DNA from: Coraliomargarita sinensis
GTDB lineage: Bacteria > Verrucomicrobiota > Verrucomicrobiia > Opitutales > Coraliomargaritaceae
Length of the DNA: 64,000 nt
Reading direction: 5' to 3'
Assembly (NCBI RefSeq): GCF_003185655.1
Contig: NZ_QHJQ01000008.1
Coordinates: 62,001 to 126,000 of the forward strand
The notes under the pieces: model-generated
The model's database searches: none
Told to the model about the DNA's origin: nothing
The model's input: only the letters and a program-made list of their open reading frames with translations
Shown here: positions 15,605 through 23,616 of the stretch, piece by piece
How the letters are laid out: the number at the start of each line of letters is the position of its first letter
Position numbering within the stretch: position 1 is the first letter of the stretch
Position numbers and translations under genes: made by a program

Positions 15605-16350
15605 GATGCGGTCTTGCTCGCGCTATTTTGATTTTCTGACTCCGTCGTGGCACGCCCGCCTTCGGATTGCTCCGGCGTGGCACGATGTCGTTGCGGTGTC
15701 CATTTTTGGAAGGTATTGATGCCGCTGTTGTAGAGTTCAATTGTGGAGCGTGGCTCAAACAGGCCTGAATGCTTCCAGAGTTTTGGAATGGTTTTCGGCT
15801 CGTAAGCGATTTCGACGGTATTGTCGGGCGCCTTCTGCCACCCTTTTCTCGCCGGTAAATGATAGACCGGACCCTCCCATTGAGAGAGCTCGCCCGCGTG
15901 AATGGGAGTCACCTCATTTAAGGTATTCGCTTCTACCTGCAGGCTGTTCCAGGTGTCTTTTTTCCAGTCCGAGATAAGTAGGGTGCTCTCCTTTATTTCT
16001 CCCTCACTCAATAACCGGGCCGCCACCAGCTTGAGGCTATTGTAAGAATACAACTGTGTCGTGCGGCCTTGTATGCGCCGCCAGGTTTCGATCGCCATGG
16101 CACAAAGGCGCAGGCCAAGCACCGAGCCGGGGCCTTCGCAGTAAATGTATGATTCGATAGCTTCAAGTTTCAGACCGGCGCTTTTCAATACCTCATCCAC
16201 GGTGGTAAAGAGACTTTCCAGCGCCGGTTCATCCGCCGTTTTTGATGCCAGCCATTCGCCATCTTTTCCCAGAATGCCAGAGAAGAAGCACGAGCTACTG
16301 CCGTCGACGACGAGGGCAGGGTAGGCGGGTGCTTCAGTGTTTTCTTTCAT
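15601..16350 (-). CDS. tsaB: TsaB-like protein (tRNA threonylcarbamoyladenosine biosynthesis)
   Basis: This 249-residue protein has the ASKHA-type fold expected of TsaB, the partner that holds the TsaD/TsaE complex for making t6A in tRNA. Signs are the N-terminal [15 protein letters not shown] strand, the conserved [20 protein letters not shown] segment (compare GPGSFTGLR in typical TsaB) and [10 protein letters not shown]. Sequence outside these is divergent. The last 25 residues are encoded by a palindromic repeat (about 15647-15685), which has probably lengthened the C-terminus. It overlaps alr by 4 bp. The assignment is moderate because of the divergence. Confidence 0.7.
   Translation of the reverse strand: MKENTEAPAYPALVVDGSSSCFFSGILGKDGEWLASKTADEPALESLFTTVDEVLKSAGLKLEAIESYIYCEGPGSVLGLRLCAMAIETWRRIQGRTTQLYSYNSLKLVAARLLSEGEIKESTLLISDWKKDTWNSLQVEANTLNEVTPIHAGELSQWEGPVYHLPARKGWQKAPDNTVEIAYEPKTIPKLWKHSGLFEPRSTIELYNSGINTFQKWTPQRHRATPEQSEGGRATTESENQNSASKTAS
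15647..15685. repeat. REP-like palindrome in the 3' coding end of the tsaB-like gene
   Basis: CGTGGCACGCC at the left and GGCGTGGCACG at the right are near-perfect inverted arms (10 of 11 pairs) around a CCTTCGGATTGCTCCGG centre. It is translated as part of the tail of the protein, giving Arg/Ala/Thr/Glu-rich sequence unlike the rest of the protein. Confidence 0.6.
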
Positions 16351-16517
16351 TGCGGCAAAGAATCACTTTGGGGTGAGACTGGCAAGTGGTGAGTCATTTC
16401 TCACGGCTGCAATTCATTAATTGAGATGATTAGAGCTACTTATGTCAGCGCATGTAGTATTAGAAATGCTTGAATAATTACGTTATGAGTTTAGAAATAC
16501 TTATTGAAAGTGTTAAA

Positions 16518-19500
16518 ATGAATACAGCTAATATGAGCATGACAGACGCGAACGAAGCCGTCGCATCCGTGGCTTATCGCGCTTCCGAGGTGATCGCGAT
16601 TTACCCCATTACCCCTTCTTCCGGCATGGCCGAGGTTTGTGACGAGTGGTCGGCCGGAGGAAAGAAAAATATCTGGTCGGATGTGCCGGATGTGATCCAG
16701 CTTCAATCCGAAGGAGGGGTGGCCGGGGCCCTCCATGGCGCCCTGCAGGCGGGTGCGCTCAGTACGACCTTTACAGCATCACAGGGTCTGCTCCTGATGA
16801 TTCCGAACATGTATAAAATTGCCGGTGAGCTGACACCTTTTTGCATGCATGTGAGCGCGCGTGCGCTGGCCACGCATGCGCTATCCATTTTCGGCGACCA
16901 TTCCGATGTCATGGCCTGTCGCCAAACCGGCTTTGCCATGTTGGCCTCGAACACGGTGCAGGAAGCACAGGATCTGGCCCTGATCTCGCATGCGGCCACG
17001 TTGAAGTCACGGGTGCCCTTTCTACACTTCTTTGATGGTTTTCGCACATCGCATGAAATCAACAAGATCGAGACGCTGGCGGATGAGGTGATCGAGGCGA
17101 TGATCGACCCGGAAGCCATTGCCCGGGTCCGTGCCAATAGTCTGACTCCGGACCGGCCGACCATACGGGGTACGGCCCAAAATCCCGATGTCTTTTTCCA
17201 AGCCCGCGAAGCGGCGAACCCTTTTTACGCCTGTGTGGCCGATGTCGTGCAGGAGGAGATGGAAAAGTTCGCCGGGCTGACCGGCCGGCGGTACTCACTT
17301 TATGAATACGAGGGTCCGGAGGACGCAGAGGATTTGATCGTCATGATGGGCTCCGGTGCCGAGACTGCTGCGGAGACTGCGGCTTATTTGAATGCGGTGG
17401 GCCGGAAAACAGGCGTGCTCAAGATCCGTCTCTATCGCTCGCTCGATTTAAGGCGCTTTGTGGCGGCCCTGCCGAAATCGGTTCGCCGGATTGCGGTGCT
17501 CGACCGCTGCAAGGAGCCCGGTGCGCTGGGTGAACCGCTCTTCCTCGATGTCATGGCCAGCATCGAAGAGGCCCGACAAACCGGGCTGTTGCCGGATTCT
17601 TTTTGCCCGGTTGTGCTAGGCGGGCGCTACGGCCTCGGCTCGAAGGACTTTACCCCGGCGATGGCGAAAGCGGTTTATGAGGAATTGCATGCGCAGTCCC
17701 CCAAGCGGCGCTTTAGCGTGGGGATTGTCGATGATGTCAGCGGCCTGTCCCTGACGGTGGACGATAATTTCGATATTGAAGCGGACGATGTGATTCGTGC
17801 CGTCTTCTACGGGCTGGGCTCCGATGGTACAGTTGGGGCGAATAAGAACAGCGTGAAGATCATCGGCGAAGGCACGGATCATTACGCTCAGGGCTATTTT
17901 GTATACGATTCCAAGAAGTCCGGTGCGGTCACGATTTCGCACCTCCGCTTCGGTCCGGAGAAAATTCGGGCGCCCTACCTGATCAAGAACGCCGGCTTTG
18001 TCGGTTGTCACCAGGCGCAGTTTCTGGAGCAGTATGACGTGCTGGAGTCGGCGGCGCATGGAGGGGTCTTTCTACTCAACTCGATTTATTCGGCAGACAA
18101 GGTCTGGGACCATTTACCGGAAGAAGTGCAGGCGGAGATCATCGACAAGCAGCTGCGTTTTTATGTGATCGACGCCTATTCCGTGGCCCGTGAGGCGGGC
18201 ATGGGCGGGCGCATTAACACGATTATGCAGACCTGCTTCTTTGCCATATCGGGCGTCCTGCCCAAGGACGAAGCCATCGCCAAAATCAAGCAAGCGATCG
18301 AGAAAACCTACGGGAAAAAGGGGCCGGAAATCGTGCAAAAGAATTTCGCAGCGGTGGACCGGACCCTGGCTGCGCTTGAGCAGGTTACCGTGCCGGATGC
18401 GGTCACGGCTGAGTTTAAGATGCCCCCCGTGGTTTCCTCTGAAGCGCCGGACTACGTGCAGCGTGTGACATCGGTCATGCTCCAGAACAAAGGCGACAGC
18501 CTGCCCGTGAGCGTCTTCCGTCCCGACGGCGTTTGGGATGTGGGCACAAGTAAGTGGGAGAAGCGAAATATCGCACAGGAGATTCCTATCTGGGATCCGA
18601 GTGTTTGTATCCAATGCAACAAGTGTGTGCAGGCCTGCCCGCATGCGGCGATCCGTTCGAACTTTTACAGCCCGGAGGAACTGGAGGGCGCACCGAACTG
18701 TTTCCGTTCGGTCGACTTCCGGGTGAAAGACTATCCGGACAAGAAGTTTACGATTCAAGTGGCGCCGGAAGATTGTACCGGTTGCTCGCTCTGCGTGGCG
18801 GTCTGTCCGGCCAAGAACAAGTCGAATCCAAGAGAGAAGGCGATCAACATGCGAATGCAGGCGCCGATTCTCGAGAAGGAAAAAGCGAACTACGATTTCT
18901 TCCTGAACTTATCCAAGCCCGACCGGGCAACGCTGAAGGATGACGTCAAGTTCACCCAGTTCAGGGAACCGCTTTTTGAATACTCCGGTGCCTGTGCAGG
19001 TTGCGGTGAGACACCTTACATCAAAATGCTCACCCAGATTTGCGGTGATCGCCTGCTCATGGCGAACGCTACCGGCTGCTCATCCATTTACGGAGGCAAC
19101 CTGCCGACAACTCCCTACACCTGCAACGAAGAGGGCCGCGGCCCGGCCTGGGCCAACTCGCTCTTCGAGGATAATGCCGAATTCGGGCTGGGTATGCGTG
19201 TCGCTGTCGACAAGCAAGTGGCGATTGCGAGGGGCATGCTCAGTTCACTGAAGGAGGCGCTCGATCCATCGCTGCTGGAGGGCTTGCTAACCGCCGAGCA
19301 GTCTGACGAAGCGGGCATCGCCGCGCAACGGAAGCGCGTCGAGCAGCTCAAGGTCGCATTGAAAGACATTAACTCGCCCCAGTCCAGGCGCCTGCTCGAT
19401 GTTGCCGACTATTTGGTCGAGAAATCCGTTTGGATCGTCGGCGGGGACGGTTGGGCCTACGACATCGGGTTCGGTGGGGTCGACCACGTGCTCGCTTCGG

Positions 19501-20084
19501 GGCGCAACGTCAATATCATGGTACTGGATACCGAGGTTTACTCCAACACTGGTGGGCAGGCCAGCAAATCCACCCCGATCGGTGCGATTGCCAAGTTTGC
19601 CGCTTCAGGCAAGTCGGTGGGCAAAAAGGATCTCGGACTGATCGCCATGAACTACGGAAACGTATACGTGGCACGTGTCGCGCTGGGCGCGAAGGATACC
19701 CAGACGGTCAATGCGATTTACGAGGCGATGCGTCATCCCGGACCGTCTTTGATTATCGCATACAGTCATTGCATTGCCCACGGCTATAATTTGGCCAGCG
19801 GTATGGAACAGCAAAAGCTGGCGGTGAATTCCGGTGCCTGGCCGCTTTACCGCTACGATCCGGCGAAGCATGCAAGCGGCGAAAATCCGCTCAAACTGGA
19901 TTCGCGTAAACCGAAGGAGCCACTCTACGCCTACACCGATAATGAGGCCCGTTTCCGGATGCTGAAAATGAAGGATCCGGACCGAGCCAAAGAACTCGGC
20001 CAGCAGGCCCAGGCCTTCGTCGACGAGCGCTTCGAGCTTTACGAGCGCCTGGCCAAACCCTACAATAATTCCGTTGAGGATTGA
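16518..20084 (+). CDS. nifJ: Pyruvate:ferredoxin (flavodoxin) oxidoreductase, single-chain
   Basis: This is the fused homodimeric PFOR (about 1188 residues), which oxidises pyruvate to acetyl-CoA and CO2 and passes electrons to ferredoxin or flavodoxin. The N-terminal pyrimidine-binding domain starts VASVAYRASEVIAIYPITPSS. The two ferredoxin-type [4Fe-4S] motifs are CIQCNKCVQACPH (from residue 697) and CTGCSLCVAVCP (from 753). The cysteines for the proximal cluster begin with CAGCGETPY, and the TPP domain has GGDGWAYDIGFGG and DTEVYSNTGGQ. I chose ATG 16518; ATG 16485 and further upstream codons are also open, and no strong ribosome site decides. A DHOD-like gene follows by 22 bp. Confidence 0.93.
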   Translation: MNTANMSMTDANEAVASVAYRASEVIAIYPITPSSGMAEVCDEWSAGGKKNIWSDVPDVIQLQSEGGVAGALHGALQAGALSTTFTASQGLLLMIPNMYKIAGELTPFCMHVSARALATHALSIFGDHSDVMACRQTGFAMLASNTVQEAQDLALISHAATLKSRVPFLHFFDGFRTSHEINKIETLADEVIEAMIDPEAIARVRANSLTPDRPTIRGTAQNPDVFFQAREAANPFYACVADVVQEEMEKFAGLTGRRYSLYEYEGPEDAEDLIVMMGSGAETAAETAAYLNAVGRKTGVLKIRLYRSLDLRRFVAALPKSVRRIAVLDRCKEPGALGEPLFLDVMASIEEARQTGLLPDSFCPVVLGGRYGLGSKDFTPAMAKAVYEELHAQSPKRRFSVGIVDDVSGLSLTVDDNFDIEADDVIRAVFYGLGSDGTVGANKNSVKIIGEGTDHYAQGYFVYDSKKSGAVTISHLRFGPEKIRAPYLIKNAGFVGCHQAQFLEQYDVLESAAHGGVFLLNSIYSADKVWDHLPEEVQAEIIDKQLRFYVIDAYSVAREAGMGGRINTIMQTCFFAISGVLPKDEAIAKIKQAIEKTYGKKGPEIVQKNFAAVDRTLAALEQVTVPDAVTAEFKMPPVVSSEAPDYVQRVTSVMLQNKGDSLPVSVFRPDGVWDVGTSKWEKRNIAQEIPIWDPSVCIQCNKCVQACPHAAIRSNFYSPEELEGAPNCFRSVDFRVKDYPDKKFTIQVAPEDCTGCSLCVAVCPAKNKSNPREKAINMRMQAPILEKEKANYDFFLNLSKPDRATLKDDVKFTQFREPLFEYSGACAGCGETPYIKMLTQICGDRLLMANATGCSSIYGGNLPTTPYTCNEEGRGPAWANSLFEDNAEFGLGMRVAVDKQVAIARGMLSSLKEALDPSLLEGLLTAEQSDEAGIAAQRKRVEQLKVALKDINSPQSRRLLDVADYLVEKSVWIVGGDGWAYDIGFGGVDHVLASGRNVNIMVLDTEVYSNTGGQASKSTPIGAIAKFAASGKSVGKKDLGLIAMNYGNVYVARVALGAKDTQTVNAIYEAMRHPGPSLIIAYSHCIAHGYNLASGMEQQKLAVNSGAWPLYRYDPAKHASGENPLKLDSRKPKEPLYAYTDNEARFRMLKMKDPDRAKELGQQAQAFVDERFELYERLAKPYNNSVED

Positions 20085-20106
20085 TTGAACCCCAGCCGTA
20101 ATTGCC

Positions 20107-21120
20107 ATGGATCTCAGCACAAAATATCTCGGGCTTCAGCTCAAACATCCGCTGATCGCGGGAGCCTCGCCACTACCGGACGATCTCGATAAAGTTCGCG
20201 GATTGGAAGACGGCGGTATCGCCGCGATCACCATGTACTCGCTTTTTGAGGAGCAGATCACCCAGAATCTGATCGGCTCGGAGGCACACATCGGTGCTTA
20301 CGAAAATTCATTCTCGGAAGCGGCCTCCTATTTTCCGGAAGTCGATTTGTTGGAGCGCGGATTGGAAGCCTACCTCGAGCAACTTCGACGCGTGAAAGAA
20401 GCTGTGTCCATACCGGTAATCGGATCTCTCAACGGCACGAGGGAAGGGGAGTGGGTCTACTACGCCTCCTTTATCGAGGAAGCAGGTGCGGACGCGCTTG
20501 AGCTCAACCTATATTTCCTGGCAACCGACTTTGACGTGACGGCCGCGGAAATCGAGGACCGTTGTGTCAGTATCGTGGCTCAGGTGAAGGACCGCATCGA
20601 GATACCACTCACGGTCAAACTGTCTCCGTTTTTTACCGCGCTGCCGCATTTTGCCAAGCGCTTGTCCCATGCCGGTGCCGACGGCCTGGTACTATTCAAC
20701 CGTTTCTATCAACCGGATATTGATACCGATGAACTGGATGTGCGGCCCGCACTCGACCTCTCTCATTCGCCTGAGCTACGGCTACGATTGCGCTGGTTGG
20801 CCATGCTCAGCGGGCAACTGCCAGTCGATCTATCGGTGAGTGGCGGCGTCCATACCGGGCTCGACCTTGCCAAATCAATAATGGCCGGGGCCGATAGTGT
20901 ACAGATGGTTTCCGCTCTTCTCATGAATGGTCCGCAGAAAATTGGTCAGGTGCTCAAGGAATTGACCCACTGGATGGAGGACAAGGAATACAGTTCCTTG
21001 GAGGAACTGCGCGGCTGTCTCAATTATCAGCACTGTCCCGATCCCGAGGCCCTGGAAAGAGCCAATTATATGCGCGTGCTGAAGAGCTTTCGGACTATTC
21101 CTTCTCACCGGAAAGACTGA
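20107..21120 (+). CDS. Dihydroorotate dehydrogenase-like protein linked to nifJ
   Basis: The 337-residue FMN-type TIM barrel resembles the DHOD/dihydropyrimidine dehydrogenase fold: LSTKYLGLQLKHPLIAGASPL, then DALELNLYF, IPLTVKLSPFF and SVSGGVHTGLDLAKSIMAGADSVQMVSALL for phosphate binding. The catalytic base region differs from true PyrD enzymes, and the family is often found directly after nifJ. That context argues for a redox job connected with PFOR/ferredoxin rather than pyrimidine synthesis. The 22-bp spacing indicates an operon with nifJ. Confidence 0.75.
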   Translation: MDLSTKYLGLQLKHPLIAGASPLPDDLDKVRGLEDGGIAAITMYSLFEEQITQNLIGSEAHIGAYENSFSEAASYFPEVDLLERGLEAYLEQLRRVKEAVSIPVIGSLNGTREGEWVYYASFIEEAGADALELNLYFLATDFDVTAAEIEDRCVSIVAQVKDRIEIPLTVKLSPFFTALPHFAKRLSHAGADGLVLFNRFYQPDIDTDELDVRPALDLSHSPELRLRLRWLAMLSGQLPVDLSVSGGVHTGLDLAKSIMAGADSVQMVSALLMNGPQKIGQVLKELTHWMEDKEYSSLEELRGCLNYQHCPDPEALERANYMRVLKSFRTIPSHRKD

Positions 21121-21237
21121 ATTCAGACAGGCCGGCGAGCCTTGGGAAGTGTGGGATAACATCACCCGCACACGCACTGTTTTACAAATTTTCATTTGTG
21201 TGTCCTTGACCGCGGTCGGGTTCTTACATGTATCAAA

Positions 21238-21262
21238 TTAGCTAATATAATACATTAGCTAA
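21238..21262. promoter_or_regulatory. Perfect inverted repeat upstream of the pseudopilin gene
   Basis: TTAGCTAAT (21238-21246) and ATTAGCTAA (21254-21262) are perfect 9-bp arms with a 7-bp spacer in an AT-rich region. A TTGACC (21206-21211) about 27 bp to the left could be a -35 element. The symmetry suggests an operator, but no regulator can be named. Confidence 0.45.
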
Positions 21263-21300
21263 CGTATATATCATGCTTAGTAATAGCTACTGTAACCCTA

Positions 21301-21762
21301 ATAAATACGCATAAGAAAACGAAACAACGCGGCTTTACCCTGGTTGAGATCATGATCGTGGTCGTTGTAATCGGGCTCCTCGCAGCCATGGCTATTCCGG
21401 CTTTCAATAAAAGCAGAACCCGTTCGCAGGCCACACGGGTAGCGAACGACTTGAAAAAGTTAGAGCAGGCCCTTGATGTACTGCTTCTGGAGAGGTCGAT
21501 GCCTGACGGAATTTATTACGATGGAACGGCTCCCGGAGGCTTTCCGGTCACAGATCTTCCCGAAGAGATACAATCAAAGCCCTTGGGCGACGGAAGTCAG
21601 GTGACTTACGATATCAGTGCAGGCTTAACCGGTGCGGGGAATCGAGGCGTCGTGATTACCTACGATGCCGGCCTGGATGATGATATGCTCAAGGAATTGG
21701 ACGATATCCTCGACGATGGTAATATAAACCCAGGTAACGGCACGAAGCGTAATGCGACCTAA
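21301..21762 (+). CDS. Type II secretion/type IV pilin-like pseudopilin, start codon unclear
   Basis: The frame encodes a prepilin N-terminus [20 protein letters not shown], with cleavage expected after the Gly and the conserved Glu at position 5 of the mature protein. A helical stem and an acidic C-terminal domain of about 110 residues follow ([17 protein letters not shown]). The only in-frame ATG (21352) lies inside the hydrophobic helix, after the cleavage site, so it cannot be the functional start. Upstream there is no ATG, GTG or TTG that makes sense; ATA at 21301 gives a nine-residue basic leader. Either a rare start is used or a small mutation has destroyed the start. It stands alone, without other secretion genes nearby. 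Confidence 0.65.
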   Translation: MNTHKKTKQRGFTLVEIMIVVVVIGLLAAMAIPAFNKSRTRSQATRVANDLKKLEQALDVLLLERSMPDGIYYDGTAPGGFPVTDLPEEIQSKPLGDGSQVTYDISAGLTGAGNRGVVITYDAGLDDDMLKELDDILDDGNINPGNGTKRNAT

Positions 21763-21818
21763 TATGTCCTTATTATCGGTCAGAGCTGAGCGCCTGAATC
21801 GATTACTTTCTCTTTTAC

Positions 21819-21848
21819 GGGCACCCGAAATATGCGGGTGCCTTTTTT
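21819..21848 (+). terminator. Intrinsic terminator after the pseudopilin gene
   Basis: GGCACCCG (21820-21827) pairs perfectly with CGGGTGCC (21835-21842) around a 7-nt loop and is followed by six T residues. Confidence 0.9.
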
Positions 21849-21923
21849 ATGGCCTCAAATCTTAACTTAGGTTCTTGACTTAAAAACCTTTCTTTAACAA
21901 AACCCCGTTTACAAACACGAATC

Positions 21924-21949
21924 AGCCGTTTAACTGACGGCTCTTTTTT
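21924..21949 (+). promoter_or_regulatory. Terminator-like hairpin abutting the cysC start codon
   Basis: AGCCGT (21924-21929) pairs with ACGGCT (21937-21942), then C and a run of six T (21944-21949) that ends at the base before the ATG of cysC. It has the form of an intrinsic terminator placed in the leader, so it could act as an attenuator for the cys genes or end an upstream transcript. A TTGACT at 21875-21880 could be the -35 of a promoter upstream of it. Confidence 0.55.
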
Positions 21950-22567
21950 ATGCCCGCACCAGAGAACATACACACCGAATTTCACCGCATGCTGGATCGC
22001 GGCGCCAAGGAGGCGCAGCTCAAGCAACGTGGCCACGTGTTCTGGTTTTACGGACTCTCGGGTTCGGGGAAGAGCACCCTGGCCAATGCCCTGGAGCGAA
22101 AATTGGCGGAGCAGGGCTATGTCACCAAAATTTTGGACGGTGACAATATTCGCAGTCGTCTGAACGCGGATCTCGGTTTTTCCGACGAGGACCGTCAGGA
22201 GAATATCCGGCGTATCGCCGAAGTGGCCCGGCTCTTTCTCGACAGTGGGATCGTGGTCATCGCGTCTTTCATTACCCCCAAGCGGGAGCTCCGTGCCAAT
22301 GCTCTGGAAATTGTAGGAACCGAAGACTTCACGCCTGTTTATATCGAGGCGTCTTTCGAAACCTGCGCCGAGCGGGACGTCAAAGGACTTTACGCCAAAG
22401 CCGCCGCCGGAGGCGTGAAGGACTTTACCGGCAAGGATTCCTCCTTCGAAGCTCCGGAAGAGGGCGCTCCTGACTGGACCATCACGACCGACGGGCAGTC
22501 CGAAGAGCAATGCCTGGAGCAGCTACTGGAAAAAGTCCTCCCCCTCATTCAACTCTCTAACTCCTAA
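21950..22567 (+). CDS. cysC: Adenylyl-sulfate kinase (APS kinase)
   Basis: The 205-residue enzyme phosphorylates APS to PAPS with ATP. The P-loop is GLSGSGKST, preceded by the usual strand VFWFYGL. LDGDNIRSRLNADLGFSDEDRQENIRRIAEVARLF is the APS-binding helix region, and ASFITPKRELR and VKGLYAKAAAGGVKDFTG complete the family. The start at 21950 gives the normal N-terminal helix. It is the first gene of cysC-cysD-cysN (25-bp and 110-bp gaps). In a sulfatase-rich genome the pathway may serve assimilation or sulfation; PAPS formation is what is directly indicated. Confidence 0.93.
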   Translation: MPAPENIHTEFHRMLDRGAKEAQLKQRGHVFWFYGLSGSGKSTLANALERKLAEQGYVTKILDGDNIRSRLNADLGFSDEDRQENIRRIAEVARLFLDSGIVVIASFITPKRELRANALEIVGTEDFTPVYIEASFETCAERDVKGLYAKAAAGGVKDFTGKDSSFEAPEEGAPDWTITTDGQSEEQCLEQLLEKVLPLIQLSNS

Positions 22568-22591
22568 ATTCTTAATTCTAACTTCTTTAGA

Positions 22592-23506
22592 ATGGCTACA
22601 GACTACACCATCACCCACCTCAAGCAGCTTGAGTCCGAAGCGATCTACATTCTTCGCGAGACGGCGGCACAGTTTGAGAAACCAGTCCTCCTCTTTTCCG
22701 GTGGAAAGGACTCTATCGTTATGGCCTATCTGGCCAAGAAGGCTTTCTGGCCTTCCAAGTTGCCGTTTCCTTTGATGCATGTGGATACCGGCCACAACTT
22801 TCCGGAGACCATGGAATACCGCGACCGTTTTATCGAAGATCTTGGCGCGCAACTGGTCGTGGCTTCGGTGCAAAAGGCGATCGACGAGGGTAAAGTCGTT
22901 GAAGAAACCGGCCCCTACGCCAGCCGGAACGGCCTGCAAACCGTCGCTCTGCTGGAAGGTCTCGAAGAAGGGCAATATGATGCCGCTCTCGGTGGCGGTC
23001 GCCGCGACGAGGAGAAGGCCCGCGCCAAGGAGCGTTTCTTCTCCCACCGGGATGCCTTTGGCCAATGGGACCCGAAAAAGCAGCGTCCTGAACTCTGGAA
23101 TATCTTCAACGGACGGAAGCACCACGGCGAGCATTTCCGCGTCTTTCCGCTCTCCAACTGGACCGAGATGGACATCTGGCAGTACATCAAGCAGGAGAAC
23201 ATTGAGCTGCCGAATCTTTACTTCTCTCACGAGCGCGAGTGTTTCGTGCGTAACGGTGTGATTATGGGGGTTTGCGACTTTATCGAGATGACGCCCGAGG
23301 AAAAGAAGACCGTCGAGAAGATGACGGTTCGCTTCCGCACTATCGGCGATGCCACCTGCACCGGAGCGGCTCTGTCCACCGCCGACAACCTCGATGACAT
23401 TATCGACGAAGTCGCCGCCGCCCGCCAGACCGAGCGTGGGACCCGGGCCGACGACAAGCGCTCCGAAACCGCTATGGAGGACCGCAAAAAAGAAGGGTAT
23501 TTTTAA
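22592..23506 (+). CDS. cysD: Sulfate adenylyltransferase subunit 2
   Basis: This 304-residue PP-loop ATPase is the catalytic subunit that makes APS from ATP and sulfate. The PP-loop is LLFSGGKDSIVM near residue 33, followed by MHVDTGHNFPET, ALGGGRRDEEKARAKERFFS and FPLSNWTEMDIWQYI, with the C-terminal RFRTIGDATCTGA and EDRKKEGYF as in standard CysD. It works as a heterodimer with CysN encoded next. Confidence 0.95.
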   Translation: MATDYTITHLKQLESEAIYILRETAAQFEKPVLLFSGGKDSIVMAYLAKKAFWPSKLPFPLMHVDTGHNFPETMEYRDRFIEDLGAQLVVASVQKAIDEGKVVEETGPYASRNGLQTVALLEGLEEGQYDAALGGGRRDEEKARAKERFFSHRDAFGQWDPKKQRPELWNIFNGRKHHGEHFRVFPLSNWTEMDIWQYIKQENIELPNLYFSHERECFVRNGVIMGVCDFIEMTPEEKKTVEKMTVRFRTIGDATCTGAALSTADNLDDIIDEVAAARQTERGTRADDKRSETAMEDRKKEGYF

Positions 23507-23524
23507 TCGGAGATTAAAAATCAG

Positions 23525-23592
23525 TTAACCAGTTACCAGTTCACCCGTTTTCAGTTTAACAGCTTGATAGAACCGGAAACTGGAAGACCGAA
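23525..23592 (+). repeat. CAGTT-rich leader repeat between cysD and cysN
   Basis: The 110-bp gap contains AACCAGTTACCAGTTCACC and, further on, CCGGAAACTGG, so parts are inverted relative to each other, and then two GACCGAAAAACCG-like units. The CAGTT/AACTGG words are shared with the inverted repeat at 13568-13621. No promoter or terminator is evident. Confidence 0.4.
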
Positions 23593-23616
23593 AAACCGAA
23601 AAACTTTAGAAAAAAT

